Assembly: GCA_011109175.1 (NCBI GenBank)
Contig: RDEW01000023.1
Location: 159,225-223,224 of the forward strand
DNA from: Dicyema japonicum
Lineage: Eukaryota > Dicyemida > Rhombozoa > Dicyemidae
Direction of reading: 5' to 3'
DNA: 64,000 bases
Positions 46,546 to 57,937 of the stretch are shown here, in pieces (the first letter of the stretch is position 1; each line of letters opens with the position of its first letter). The notes beneath the pieces are model-generated. The model did not search any database, was not told the DNA's origin, and saw only the letters and a list, made by a program, of their open reading frames with translations. Both the position numbers and the translations under genes were made by a program.

Positions 46546-46690
46546 CTAGGATTATATGGCGCCACCAGAGATGGTGAACCACATGACGCAGGCTAAAAAT
46601 TCGAGCTCTCTGAAGCCAAAGGGGAAGAGCAGAAAAATCAATCAAATAATCTTCAATTCATGTAGCCACATAGCATCACACTAACATAGG
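46546..46690 (-). repeat. SINE-like dispersed repeat, minus-strand copy
   Basis: It is closely similar to 24797-24945. It shares CACCAGAGATGGTGAACCAC, GGGGAAGAG and TTCAATTCATGTAGC on the plus strand. It abuts the RLE LINE fragment. Confidence 0.65.
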
Positions 46691-46916
46691 CGTTACGTGG
46701 CATAAAAAGATGGAATAAAGATTGATCCCCAGTTAACTCTTCTAGGAAGAGAAAAACGATTTCGATAGATTTTTAGTTTACAGTGTCTAATGGATGTCTT
46801 AATTGCAAGTATAAAGTACTGTCTGATTCTTTTCGAGACATATGTTGACGTTAGTTTATTACTTTTATGAATATTTAATCATTTTTTTTGATAATAGAGA
46901 AAACAAATAAATTTTT

Positions 46917-47040
46917 TTTAGTTAAAAGGCAGGATTGCGAAGGCGTTCCCTCCGATCATCGCTGTTTCGAGCTTCTGCTTAACAGAGTCTTTTGTGAAGC
47001 TCTTATCTCTTCGAAGCAAGTCTTCGTCCGATATTTGAGA
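46917..47040 (-). mobile_element. RLE-type LINE C-terminal scrap
   Basis: The minus frame ends SVKQKLETAMIGGNAFAI, the C terminus of the RLE family protein (compare LRQKIGIAIFRGNSFAI). About 40 residues remain. Confidence 0.55.
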
Positions 47041-47329
47041 GAGGATAGACTTTCAAACCGAGCTCTGGTGGTGGTAGACTTTCAAACCGAGTTGGGATCA
47101 AGGAATTGTTGGAGATATTGTAAGCTCCACATTTCAAGAAGGGTAACCTAATTGCAGGATCTTTGACTCCCATTCTAAGTGGTCAACAGAAGTTTCCTTA
47201 TTTAACTGGTAACGACAACTTAAGTTTCCTTATTTAACTAAACCTAAGTTCAAGAGGCCTTCGATAAATTTAGGTTTTTTTCTTTAATGCAATTTAATAT
47301 AATATTCAATCAAAAACCAGTTGGCTTTG

Positions 47330-47650
47330 CAGGCTTAACGGGAAACGACCATCTCCTTTTTGAAATCGGGAAACCTTTTGTCTGGGACGTCAACTGTACC
47401 GATACTTTTGCTTCTTGCAACCTATTCCAGAGTGCTTCTGAATCCTATTCAGCCGCTGAGTAAGCCGAGAAGTTGTCACTGAAAAAGTACCTAATAATGT
47501 CTTGTCTCTAGGGAATCGAATATCTACACGATCAGAAGACCCCCGTGAGGGTTGCTGGTTTTTTGAGCGAATCACGCTCTCCATCCTGAGAGGGAATAGC
47601 CACGCAGTCAGGGTGGACGCTATATGACCATTTGCTCACTTTTTTCCTTA
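47330..47650 (+). mobile_element. RLE-type LINE endonuclease fragment
   Basis: FEIGKPFVWDVNCTDTF near 47360 and, further on, FFERITLSILRGNSHAV-like sequence near 47560-47610 are the end of the endonuclease domain. Stops and shifts occur. The RPD residues are lost. Confidence 0.7.
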
Positions 47651-48536
47651 ATAAATTGATTTAATTTAATCAAAATTTATTGCAATAAATAAAATTATTT
47701 CATCACAGAAAATTTGCCCCAAGTTCGAATCTCACTGCTGTTTATTCATACTGAAGGTTCTAAACATCTAAGATGCTTTGGCTTGACGAGTAATATCGTC
47801 ATCAGTGAACATCTCACTGCGGAACCGGATCTTCCACAAGAAGACTCACACCCAACAAAAAGAATCCTTGATCCTTTCTCATCGATTAGTTATGATAACG
47901 GTTCTTTACTTAAATAAAGGCAGGGAATATACTCTGTTACGACACTCCAGGTGAGCAATGCCACACGTAAAGACACCATCCTTCTCATCAGTAACAAGAT
48001 CAATAACGACCGGTCGTTTAACCCTAAATATTATAAATATGAAATACAGTCGTTGGCTTTTTTGCCGGTAAATCACCTTTCAAAAGTACAGACCCCGTGG
48101 CGAAATTTTCAAGAAGAGACTGATTCGTTAAGAAATTGTACTCTCTTTAGATTTAAACAAATGTGAAGAGACCACGTCGAGTCTGTTCGATTTAAAGAAA
48201 ATTTCAATTCTCTTTGATTGACCGATTGGGAAGTGATGACTATACTGAATATCTAACTCATCCTTGTCATCGTGAAAGTCATCCTAATAATTGTTAAACT
48301 CGTTCACATAAGTTTCTAGTAATCCTTAAATTACTACTAAATGTATAAAGGCTATATGGAATTCTCTCTTGAATATGACTGATGCGCTTTTGCAAGGAAA
48401 TTCGAAACAGTGCGTACATCCAACGAGAAGCCATCACTGCTTAATTATAATAAAATATTTATTAATTTGAATTTACTAAGAAAACATTTAAAAATTGATG
48501 GATTAAGATTAGAAAGTAGAAATAGGCCGAAAAGAA
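47651..48536. other. Unassigned stretch with two modest ORFs
   Basis: Plus-strand frames at 47714-47917 (LRCFGLTSNIVISEHLTAEP) and 47951-48166 (NKINNDRSFNPKYYKYEIQS) are open but unrecognised. They may be exons of one gene. The remainder is AT-rich. Confidence 0.25.
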
Positions 48537-48855
48537 ATGCCGCGTGGCGCCATGTGGTGCTTCGAGGCTAATTGGTTGAAGTTTCTGTTTTGGTTGTCTG
48601 TTCTTCCTCTCTCTTCCTAAGAGAGTGGCGTCATGTGATCCACCTGTCTAGGTGACGCCCAGTGCCAGGCCGGCATGAAAAAGGATCATTTGCTCTTCCC
48701 CACTCCACTGGAGGGGTTTCCACAACTGCATGTAATTAGCGTCTTACCTTTTATGCTGATTTCGGATGGATTCTGTAGAAGTGGAAACTGGATACACTTA
48801 ACTAGTTGTTTACTTTAACTTCTTTCTCGGTGTATCTGGAGTTAATAAATAGGCC
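48537..48855 (+). repeat. SINE-like dispersed repeat, plus-strand copy
   Basis: GCCGCGTGGCGCCATGTGG, TTGAAGTTTCTGTTTTGG, GTCATGTGATCCACC, CCACTCCACTGGAGG and CTCGGTGTATCTGGAGTTA follow the same order as in 33363-33660. It has a roughly 20-bp insertion (CAGTGCCAGGCCGGC region). Confidence 0.7.
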
Positions 48856-48889
48856 GATAACCGCTCATCGATGTGGACATCACTTCTTG

Positions 48890-49095
48890 GGAGACGACAA
48901 TGTTACTGAAGTCACTGTAGAGTCACTTGAACGAAAAATGGAAAGATTACCTTTGTAAACATCTATGTGTCTCCGCCTGGTTCTTCCCCGAAGCAATATG
49001 CTATACCCAATTTATCCACTTTGGTTTCCTTGAACGACGTGATCATGGGTGGGAATATCAACGCAAAATTACGTTCCTAGCTTGGCAGAACTACA
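48890..49095 (+). mobile_element. LINE APE endonuclease scrap
   Basis: The frame reads FVNIYVSPPGSSPKQYAIPN, then DVIMGGNINAK. This is the VN.Y.PP....DF.I.GD.NAK block of LINE endonucleases and is homologous to the copy on the minus strand near 61100-61200. Confidence 0.6.
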
Positions 49096-49139
49096 AGTAA
49101 GACAATAATTAGAACTCAATAGTACATCCTGCACGAATG

Positions 49140-49200
49140 AATTACCGTATTTGCCGGTGTACAAGTTGACTCGTTGTATAAGTCGACCCCTTACTATTTA
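49140..49200. mobile_element. Possible DNA-transposon terminus
   Basis: CCGTATTTGCCGGTGTACAA, then GTTGACTCG, TTGTATAAGTCGACCCC contains two GT(A/T)YAAGTYGAC units close together, as seen at ends of some animal DNA transposons. I cannot name the superfamily and found no partner terminus. Confidence 0.3.
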
Positions 49201-49249
49201 CTTTGTAATCCTGTGATATTACGCGCCGAGAGAGACTAACAACAATGAA

Positions 49250-50130
49250 CACTCTTAGAAAGTGATTTATTTTCAGATAAGAAACAATCTGTCAAATGTT
49301 TAGACACATAAGGTGTTCTCGGGAAAATTGTCTGGCTTTAATCACACAAATTTCATTCTCCATGTTAAAACCTGGATACTTTCCATTGCAGATTTACCCA
49401 TGTCCAGCGAAACCTGGATTGCAGTGACAACCGTGATCTCCGTCTACGGTTTCACATACAACATCTAGGTGACATTTTGTAGAAACACAATTTAATCTCC
49501 CATGCGGTGGCATTATTTGCAAACGGTTGAATAAACGGTTTCAAATAATATGAGTTCTTATAACAAGACCACAATATTCACGCTCGGCGCAGTCACTCCT
49601 GCTATATATAGAATTTGGAGTATAATCCACTATTTCTCCAACATCCCGATCTATATCCAATGAAAGAAGAAGATTCTTCAATAACTTTAGAATGCGTGGA
49701 CATGTTTTCTTTTGACCAGATATGATATCCTCCAAACAATGATGGAGGCATCTGAGTTTCTTCACGAATGCTCAAAGGCATTGTGTTCCTTAGACATTTT
49801 TTGATTTCATGCAGCTTTGTTTGCACACAAATTTACATACCCGTGTCAAAGTCATCAATGGGTTCTTCATTTGAGTTCCTATAGACCCCGGTGACATTTT
49901 TTTCAGAAAATCCGGTTCTCACAAAAGAAAATATGTTACTACGCGCAATTAATTGAGAAGAGACAACCAAAAGATCGCTGATTGGGAGGACATTTCCATA
50001 CAAGTCATGAATTGAGATCTTACTAGTTTACAATAATTTGGAAATGTAATAAATCTTTACAAATAATGGTATCCCGTCTTTTGCAAATCATAGATTTTAA
50101 AATGATCCCTTGGAATTAAAATCATGCAAG
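49250..50130 (-). CDS. EGF-like domain protein, minus strand, possibly decayed
   Basis: In minus-strand order: an open exon with FAKDGIPLF, then DLYGNVLPISDLLVVSSQLI and NIFSFVRTGFSEKNV up to DDFDTG, followed by a strong GTATGT donor at about 49838. Further exons include a helical stretch (CLEDIISGQKKTCPRILK) and DCAEREYC. Then comes a six-cysteine EGF motif at about 49390-49475: C-VSTK-C-HLDVV-C-ETVDGDHG-C-H-C-NPGFAGHG-x-I-C. The x is TAA. It could be a real stop (pseudogene), or it could open a 19-nt intron (GTAAAT...AAAG). EGF domains act extracellularly in adhesion or signalling. Exon joints between 49500 and 49840 are not resolved. Confidence 0.5.
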
Positions 50131-50159
50131 TGTGAGTTAAAATTTAATAAATGTAAAAA

Positions 50160-50990
50160 ATGGTCACCATCCACTTCTTCAGATTTGGCCAGAGCACAAG
50201 CAATTCAGAGAACAGAAGTTGAGAGGGAATCAATGTTCATTTACAGAAAGTGATTCGGATGAACATAGTGATTCTCTGGCTCTTCACAGAACTTGCGGAA
50301 ACGCGCTAATTCCTTCTTTTAAAAGACCTTACTAGCGACAAAAATCAAAAAGTTAATAATGTGGATGACTTTGAATTTTCCAATTATTAGCATGACTCAA
50401 CAATCTAGATAACGTAGAAAGGACTTGGTTAGACATACACAAAGAATATATTCGAACTAAATATTAAAGGGAGTAGATCTACTTTGTACAAGGAGTCAGT
50501 CGTAAAAGATGATATACAAGATCGCTTTTTTAAAAACTCCGGGTTAAGAGGCCAAAAACAATTAGCAAAGGTTCAATCACTTATTATTTCTGAACGAATT
50601 AAGGGAAATAAAAAAAAACTGTCCTCATTATCGAAATCGAATGGCTATAGTGGCATCTTAAATTTACAACTTTTCTGGTTCCGCGGAAAGTGCTATTAAT
50701 AATAATAATATCGAAATCAAACGACACAGATCAACAAATTCTATTTTTGCATGGATCCCAGGTTCACAGCCTCTTTTGACCAAAACTGTCAACTGTGAAG
50801 GCGACAAATCAGTGAAATGTTTCCAATATCAAGTCGGAAGCAATTTTCCCAAAAAAGTCGACGAAAAAAAGCAATTTATAGAATAATCCCAATTCGACAG
50901 TTTTTTCTTAGCGCACATAGGTTCGCTGGAAAAAGAAGATTCAGAAACATTCAAAAGCGTCAAGTTAACGAGACGAAGGATTCTCCTGCA
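50160..50990 (+). CDS. Unassigned low-complexity gene, several exons
   Basis: Open stretches include NSENRKSDSDEHSDSLALHR near 50230, DDIQDRFFKNSGLRGQKQLA near 50510-50570 with SLIISERIKGNKKK, and SGSAESAINNNNIEIKRHRS near 50670 with FAWIPGSQPLLTKTVNCEGD. A 29-nt GT..AG segment at about 50217-50245 links the first two parts in frame. Basic and serine/asparagine-rich composition suggests an intracellular, perhaps nuclear, protein. No family is recognised. Confidence 0.35.
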
Positions 50991-51179
50991 GTATGATCAC
51001 AGCTATTTTTAATTGTCGATTACGCAATCATAACTTAGATAAGTGAAATTAATTTTTGTATATAAATGGCCATACTAGTTCATCTTACAAGATACGATCT
51101 CGAATCATCAGTCCTAAGAGATCCTTGTGACCCTAATGATCCTTGGCTTCATAAAAGCATCTTAGGTTGAAGCATCCAA

Positions 51180-51600
51180 ATTTTTTAGAGAGTATTTTTA
51201 ACACATGTTGCGTCCAATCCATATTTCGATCATTAGTAAATGGGAATATCGTTCTCCCATCGGAGCGTTTCCATCAATAAGGGAGAAACTAGTGGGGCTA
51301 GCAGAGGAAAGTGCATTTTTTAAGTCAGGTTTAGACCACATGTCGGGAAATACCCATAAATCAACTTACGTGACAAGGGATGATAATCCATAGACCAATC
51401 CAATGTCCACACAGAATTTGTGTTTATCACAAACTTTAAGGTCAAGAACGAACGAGGCTGCTATTCTCATATTCATTGTCAGAAAATTACCAAATTCGTC
51501 ACATGGATAAAATCTCAACCAAGCATTCATTGAATAACTGATAGTCATTTGAGACAAGTTTTTTTCCATTCACATTGCGCTCAGAGAACTCTTTCTATTT
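51180..51600 (-). CDS. Unassigned minus-strand exons
   Basis: MEKNLSQMTISYSMNAWLRF, then FLTMNMRIAASFVLDLKVCD and GLVYGLSSLVT are followed after one TAA by FPDMWSKPDLKNALSSASP. The TAA is part of GTAAGT, a canonical donor, so a splice near 51383 is possible. Family not recognised. It lies just downstream of a LINE on the same strand and could belong to it. Confidence 0.3.
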
Positions 51601-51839
51601 CAACAACAGACATTTAGTTCAATCATCCGGATCATTAAAAATATGTCGATACCTCCACAGCTCCTGATAGTTACAAAGAATAAGAGTAAGGACAGTATCC
51701 ACCAATGGCATCCACATTTGGTTCCGAATAAAAGTATACACCAATGCATCTATTGTCATCAAATATATATAATCACTTCAACGGTTGACCTAATTTTACT
51801 GTCAAATAGAAATATGACCTAATTTTAAGGTAGAGGAAA

Positions 51840-52440
51840 TCGTAGTTTCTTTTAACAGACATTCTCAGTACTTTCTCCAATGAGTCAATCGTCCAAGAAC
51901 CACCCCCAGATAATCCGGTCTGTTAGACATCTCCACGTTCTTACAAGATTACGATTTTCGGAGACTTTTTTCATCATTTTCGGAGACTAATGCTATTTTA
52001 GCATGTTTTAGATCGATGTTTTTGTAATAATTTTATTCAGATGCTTCGACTAACAAGCTGTGCATAAGATTCGTTTTTTATCACGATTGGATAGTGTATA
52101 CGTAGTAGAGTCCTTAGTTTTTTTATTCGTTCATTTTATGGACAACTCTCCCAACAGGACCATGTTTAAGAACAGTCTGATATCATTGATTCTTTAAAAA
52201 CAAAATCAGGTCATCCGCATATCTTAATTCCTAGATAGAAATAGGACAATTTTTAGCTCTTGGATAACGAAGAATAGCTTCCAAATAAACAACAAGAGAA
52301 TTCATTATAATGGATAAGCTTATGAGTGCCAATGTGCGTTTTAAAGTTGCAATGGGCTCTGAGATAACACAGATTTCGAATTCTGTGTTTGAAAATAGAA
52401 CCCACATAATCCTTAAACTGTCCTTGTATAGCAACATTTA
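51840..52440 (-). mobile_element. LINE reverse transcriptase fragment (RYADDL type)
   Basis: In minus-strand order: NSLVVYLEAILRYP, then one frame over ELRYADDLILFLKNQ near 52225-52180, and further on RPDYLGVVLGRLTHWRKY near 51915. These are RT domains B to E. Frames shift at least twice. The clade is uncertain. Confidence 0.6.
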
Positions 52441-53720
52441 TAGTCTTTCCTCAGAATTTATTTAAAAATGATTTTTATGCATTTTGTAATTAACATTATT
52501 CAAAAGTTATTAAACTTTATGACACAATTTTTTTAACATTTTGGCAAAGAAATTAGACATTTTGGAAAAGTTATCAAACTTCATGGTAAAGTAATTACAC
52601 AAATCAGAAAACCCTGTACATTGAGTGAATTTTATTAAATTATTTTTTAATTTTATTTAATTATCAAATAGTTTATTTAATAAAATTATTATTAATTATA
52701 ACGACTGTAACTTATATAATAATTTTAATTTCTTGTGGTCACTAGTATATTCATCATTTTGGTATTTAATCCTATAGATGTTCAATTTCATCATCTTATA
52801 CTTTCCATTCTGCATTTTGACACAGAAAAATTGTCGAGAAGAAGAATTAGATGTGTCGTATAATGTGTATTAAATATTAATTATTAAGATTTTGGAGAAA
52901 TTGTAAAAATACTGGCCTAAAATATAATTCTCATATTAATAAATTAAATATGCATAACGTTATATCTGAACATGGCAATTTTTCCATTATTGAACTGAAT
53001 GTGATCATTTTGTATTAAATATTACTTATTATAGTTCTGTATGTATGATGAAAGTTTAAAATATATAGACAAACATACTTTTCCACCTACCATTGCGATA
53101 TTGTTATATATTTTATTAAATTAATAGGTATTTGGATAATTGCAATTCCCTTGTATACATGGCAATCGATTTTGCTGGGCATTTAACATCATTTCAGTAC
53201 ATGTACATTTTTTAATTTATGTAGATCCTTTCCAGAAAGAATACAAGTTTTTCAAGCATTTAGAATTAGTTCCAATAAAGTTAACATAGAATAGTATTTT
53301 TAATAATAATAATATAGTGTTATCGTTTGCATTGATTCATTCAATAAGGCAGAGGCGTATGATATTATATTTATCATAGACATAAACCTCTACCTAATAA
53401 ACTTATAAATCTCATAAATAATAGCTTGACTATGATACAAAGTGAGTTCGTTATTGAAAACAGCGAGCAGATTAGTGGAACATGTAATTAATAATGTTAT
53501 TTCAGACTGCAGTGCCATTGTGGACAAGTTTAATGTCCTTGGCAATTGCCGAATATTACACTAACATTTTACTAACTTGATTGGTTTTTTTTCAGGGAAA
53601 TTAATTAGTGTTAATTAATTCAAATTTATTATGATTTAAATAATTTCCTGGTTGGACAAATGAATCAAACATCTCTACTCTTGACTCGGAAAGAATAATT
53701 TCAGTTAAAAAAACGATGAG
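52441..53720. other. AT-rich stretch, no confident gene
   Basis: I looked for short-intron exons on both strands. Near 53120-53170 the minus strand has LPCIQGNCNYPNT, which might be an EGF-type scrap, but nothing around it confirms this. The rest is low-complexity A/T. Confidence 0.4.
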
Positions 53721-53789
53721 GAAATGAATATGATAGGTTTTAAAGAACGGATAGGTTTCCTTAGATTTATGAATGACATGAGCATTATC

Positions 53790-55020
53790 CCAATTAATTT
53801 ATATAGTTTTGATCCCTATCGACATAATTGTCACGGAGTTCTTTCTCAAGATATTCAAGGAGATCGATTATATAAACACAGTTGCTTCTTAGAGAGTCAG
53901 ACGTCCAAATTGTTTGAGTATATTGTGATATGTTGAACCTCAATAAAACTAGAGTTTTGGACATTCCCAAATAGATAGATACAGCTGACGATACTAGGAA
54001 AACGCCGAGTTTGTTCTCAATATAAGAAAAATAATTTGGGTCATCTAATGTAAGGATCACAAATCCACGTTAATCATTCAATAATTATAAACGCCGTCCA
54101 TCCTGATTTGTCTTCAACAACCAGAACTAGTATTCTCCAAATCAAGTCGCCTAATAAAATGGCATAGGGATTCTTGTTGTAGAACTCAGAGATATCTTTA
54201 GAACGAATCTCAAGATTCTTGCCATATAGACCTTTAACAGTAATCCATATTCTCTCGAAACAAATGTCCATGCTTACAATATCACATTATAAATGACAAT
54301 AGACCTTTTGATTACGATTTCTGAAGCAGTCGCGGTAGAAAATAGACATTCCCATACAGGAACTGCTCAAGCCTTCCATAAAACGTCTACGGAATTGCGT
54401 CCCGTCAATAAATACACTTCGAATTCTTTATTTCATCTCATTGACCACCAAGATGTCAATCTTAGAGTCCCTAGAAAGTAGCGCTAGTTCATCATGCCTT
54501 TTCCTTAGGGATCGGGCATTAACTAGGACTATTTTTAGTCCTTGTTTCAACAATTTGGTGACCTTGCTTCTTCAAAACCAAGTTTACTATCTCCATTAAA
54601 TCCACCATCTATGTAATCTCCATTAAATCCATTAAATCCAGATAGATAAGCTGTGATATAATCTTTGATATTTCCGTATATACCTTCTCTGATAGATTGG
54701 GTTGGACTTGATTCGATTAATTTTTGGTGCCGTCATGAGGTAACTGTATTTGCTGTCCACGTTTTCAAATATCGTCTATTATTACCTGTCCATCGTTTTA
54801 CGTTACTCTCATATGATTAGAATTTTAGGTGGCTGGATATCCACCATATCTGGCACTATTTGAGGACGATACACAATTTATGCAATTCATTGAGTTCCCG
54901 GGAGTCTCTCCACACGCAGACAGGTCGTGTTCCCCTGCGCAACTAAGACATCTCTCTTTATAGAAGGAGGATATACGTCCATAGCGTTTGCAGTTGAAAC
55001 ACCTCAGTGGGCCTCTTCTG
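53790..55020 (-). mobile_element. LINE with gag-like zinc-knuckle ORF1 and APE endonuclease
   Basis: In minus-strand order: CFNCKRYGRISSFYKERC, then CAGEHDLSAC and NCINC form repeated zinc knuckles of a gag-like ORF1 (55015-54850). VLVNARSLRKRHDELALLSR and DILVVNEMK begin the endonuclease near 54540. NPYAILLGDL near 54160 and LTLDDPNYFSYIENKLG near 54050 continue it. The reverse transcriptase is missing. Stops and shifts are frequent. Confidence 0.7.
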
Positions 55021-55040
55021 TACTATTCGCATGTTATCAA

Positions 55041-56170
55041 AGTCCAAATAATTAACTGATTTGGAATATGTTGAAAGATGTAATTAATTGATCGATTATA
55101 GAACCTTAAAATGGTCACTAATTGGTTGAATTATGATTTTGACATTAATCAAATCAATTAGAAATTAAAGAAATTCTAAATAAAGTTTCAATATATAAAA
55201 GTCCAAATATTTAACTGATTTGGATTTTGTTGAAAGATGTAATAAATTGATCAATTAGAAACTTAATATTATCAAACCGCTCTTGAAGTACAAACCTTCA
55301 CAGGAATGCGCCCTCGTCGTGTTCAATCAACTCCTAAAACCGACGATTGAGTACGCCTGTGCCTCATGGGCCTATGGAGCTTCGATATCAAATTCACTCA
55401 AGATCAATACCCTAATTGGAAAACTAGCACGTCAAACAAATCTACCCCCCGATCTTTTCCCTCCAATGCTTGACCACGCCGCAATCAAAAATAATGGCTC
55501 CGGCTTCATCTGTCTGTGTGGCCAAGAAACAAGTCGTTTCTTCCATTCAAGGCTGAAGGCTTCAAATACACGAAATTTGGGGAAAAACCCCACTCCTCTT
55601 CAAACCCTAATGAAAGATGATCGTCGTTTATTCAGGAAAGCCGTGGGTACTCTGGAGGAACACAGGAAAAACCTCTCGATCCTGTTGAGGCGTACCGGGA
55701 TCACTTAATTAGTTGGATTACTCCTTCTTTCTTGGTGTTCCCTTTTCGGGGTTATTAAATAAATAAATAAATAATTATTGAACTTTAAGATGGTCGTCAA
55801 TTGGCTGAATTGGTGATTTTGACATTAATCAATCAATTAGAAATTATAATAAAGTTTCAATATATCAAAGTCCAAATAATTAACTAATTTGATTATGTTG
55901 AAAGATGTAATTAATTGATCAATTATAGAACTTTCAGATGGTCGGCAATTGGTTGAATTGGTGATTTTTACATTATTTAAATCAATTAGAAATTAACGAA
56001 ATTTTTAATTAAGTATCAATACGTTAAAGTCACAGTTATTAACACGAATGGATGATGTCGAAAAATGAACGTAATAGAACGATGATAGATACTCAAGACA
56101 GTTGGCAATCGATCAATTGGTGATTTTGACATTAATCAAATCAATTAGAAATTAACGAAATTATTACAAG
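55041..56170. repeat. 159-bp satellite array, interrupted by a LINE
   Basis: Units start with GTCCAAATA or GTCACAGTTA at 55042, 55201, 55870 and 56029. The spacing is exactly 159 bp, except across 55201-55870, which equals 159 plus a 510-bp insertion. Each unit contains TTGAAAGATGTAATTAATTG, GATTTTGACATTAATCAA and TCAATTAGAAATTA. About four units are visible. Confidence 0.85.
55265..55775 (+). mobile_element. 5'-truncated Jockey/CR1-like LINE inside the satellite
   Basis: The 141-residue frame has ECALVVFNQLLKPTIEYACA, then KINTLIGKLARQTNLPPDLF and ends ILLRRTGIT before TAA. This is the RT thumb and C terminus, parallel to 7460-7820. It ends TTTTCGGGGTTATTAAATAA with a TAAA repeat. It is about 510 bp and splits one 159-bp satellite unit. 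The frame is intact, suggesting a recent insertion. Confidence 0.85.
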
Positions 56171-56229
56171 AATCTAATTTCTGCATTTCCTCTACTTTTC
56201 TTTTATTTCTATATGAGATAGAGGGTCCT

Positions 56230-56545
56230 CACCAAGCGCATGCATATAAGATATATGTCTCGATGTACTCCTTGTATATGTTTTTCAGTACTGGGTGGTT
56301 CCCCACTTTCCATATTCCAGTAAGGTCTTTATAATATTAATTTTCCTTTACCATTTTGTGAGAATGTTTTCAATAAGGGGTGAAAAACAAAGGTGCATAT
56401 CAAATGTCACTCCCAAAATCCTCTGACATTTGTTGAAAAATATATCGTCCTTGTCTATTTTCAATGTGACTGTACTTCCAAATCTTTTTTCTCTGAGGTG
56501 AAAAGGAAGTGATTGACTTTTCGCATCCTAAGCAGGTTTTCTATT
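56230..56545 (-). mobile_element. Jockey/CR1-like RT thumb fragment
   Basis: The minus frame reads FGSTVTLKIDKDDIFFNKCQ, then RILGVTFDMHLCFSPLIENI, the same block as LGVAFDTHMTFSPHVEYI near 7320-7370. A stop and shift follow. Confidence 0.75.
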
Positions 56546-56892
56546 ATCCAAACGTTTAGAGCAGGGGTTCTCAACCTGGGGTCGATTCGACCCCCAGGGG
56601 TCTAAAATCAATCCAGATCGATCGTAAGTGGGTCGAAAATGAAATACTTGGGGGTCGAAAATAAATTTGATATATTTAATCTTTTTCAATTTAAATTAAG
56701 TTAGTTTATTTTTAAAGTGGTAAACCTTTGTTCTTTAAAATTTTTAAAATTACCATGCTTGTTTTTGTTCGTGTATGAGTCGTTTTTCTACATTAAAAAT
56801 TCGTCAATATAAAAATGAATATTTGGCATTTGGATTTATAAAAAATTATTTTGATAATAGACCATATTATTTACTGTGTAATAAGTCATTAT

Positions 56893-57937
56893 TAGGGCAA
56901 TTTAAGTGCTAAAATGCTATTTTTATTTTTTATACTTTTTTAAATATACGATTGAATTTGGAATAATTATTTTTTAATTTTATTTAAAATAAACATACAT
57001 TATAAATGCTATAAGTGCTATTTTTAATTTTAAATGCTAATTTTGTTTAACTGCTAATTTAAATTGCAGTTAATAATGTGTTTACGGATTCCGAAATACG
57101 CGGAGCACTCCTTCGGCTGAATAACAACAGAGCAGCTGGCTATGACAATATTTGTGGGGAGTTGTTAAAATACGCACCAACCCAGCTAGCAGAAAAGATA
57201 ACTTTCATATTCAACAAGATAGACTCATTGTTCAATTGACATCGCGATGGGAGTTCTACTTCCTTTACAAAAACCTGGCAAACCTGCAGGTCCAATTGAA
57301 AATTTCAAGGCGATCGTGCATTTGACCACTTTGCGAAAAACATTGTCGATTACAACATGTTTTTCGAAAAGATGTGGAGTATTTGGACTCGCAGAAAACT
57401 TATTTCCTTAAATCTTCGGATGCGCTTATATAGCGCGTTCATACAACCAGTCCTATTATATAACTCGGGAACATGGGGAACATCAAAAACAGACCGTGAC
57501 TGACTAGACACATTTCATAGAAATCAATTGATAAAAATTGCGGGAATTAAATGGCCACAGATTATCAAAAAAGACACTCTCTACAAATTATATAAATGCA
57601 AACCGACAAGCAGAGAAGTAATTACCTCACGCTGGCTACTTATCGGACATGTTCTGAGAATGGACGAAGTGATTCCTTGCAATCAGATGATGGAAGATTA
57701 CTATTATACAAAAACTACATTTTGATAATGACAAGGCAAATATCAAAAATTATATAAATAAAAGAATGGAAGAAAATGGATTTAAACTTATTATTGAAAT
57801 GACTGAACCAAAAATTAGCTAACAAGATTATTTTTCTCTTTCACGCTGTCAGGCATCCTATGCATCTGTTCAAAGAGCAATTAAAATGCTAAAAAATATT
57901 TTAAAAAAAAAGATAGGAACTTCCATCCAGACAATAT
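56893..57937 (+). repeat. Left arm of a 3.5-kb inverted repeat
   Basis: It is the reverse complement of 59380-60428, nearly perfect apart from a 5-nt deletion near 57219 in this arm. It contains hAT 3' sequence, an RTE LINE fragment and hAT transposase sequence. The spacer is 57938-59379. Confidence 0.9.
57070..57830 (+). mobile_element. RTE-like LINE insertion in the left arm, internally deleted
   Basis: RGALLRLNNNRAAGYDNICG-like sequence begins near 57090, followed by MGVLLPLQKPGKPAGPIENF. After a deletion LYSAFIQPVLLYNSGTWGTS appears near 57430, then ITSRWLLIGHVLRMDEVIPC near 57630. RT domains A to D are missing. The same deletion is present in the right arm (59500-60245), so it predates the inverted duplication. 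Confidence 0.85.
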
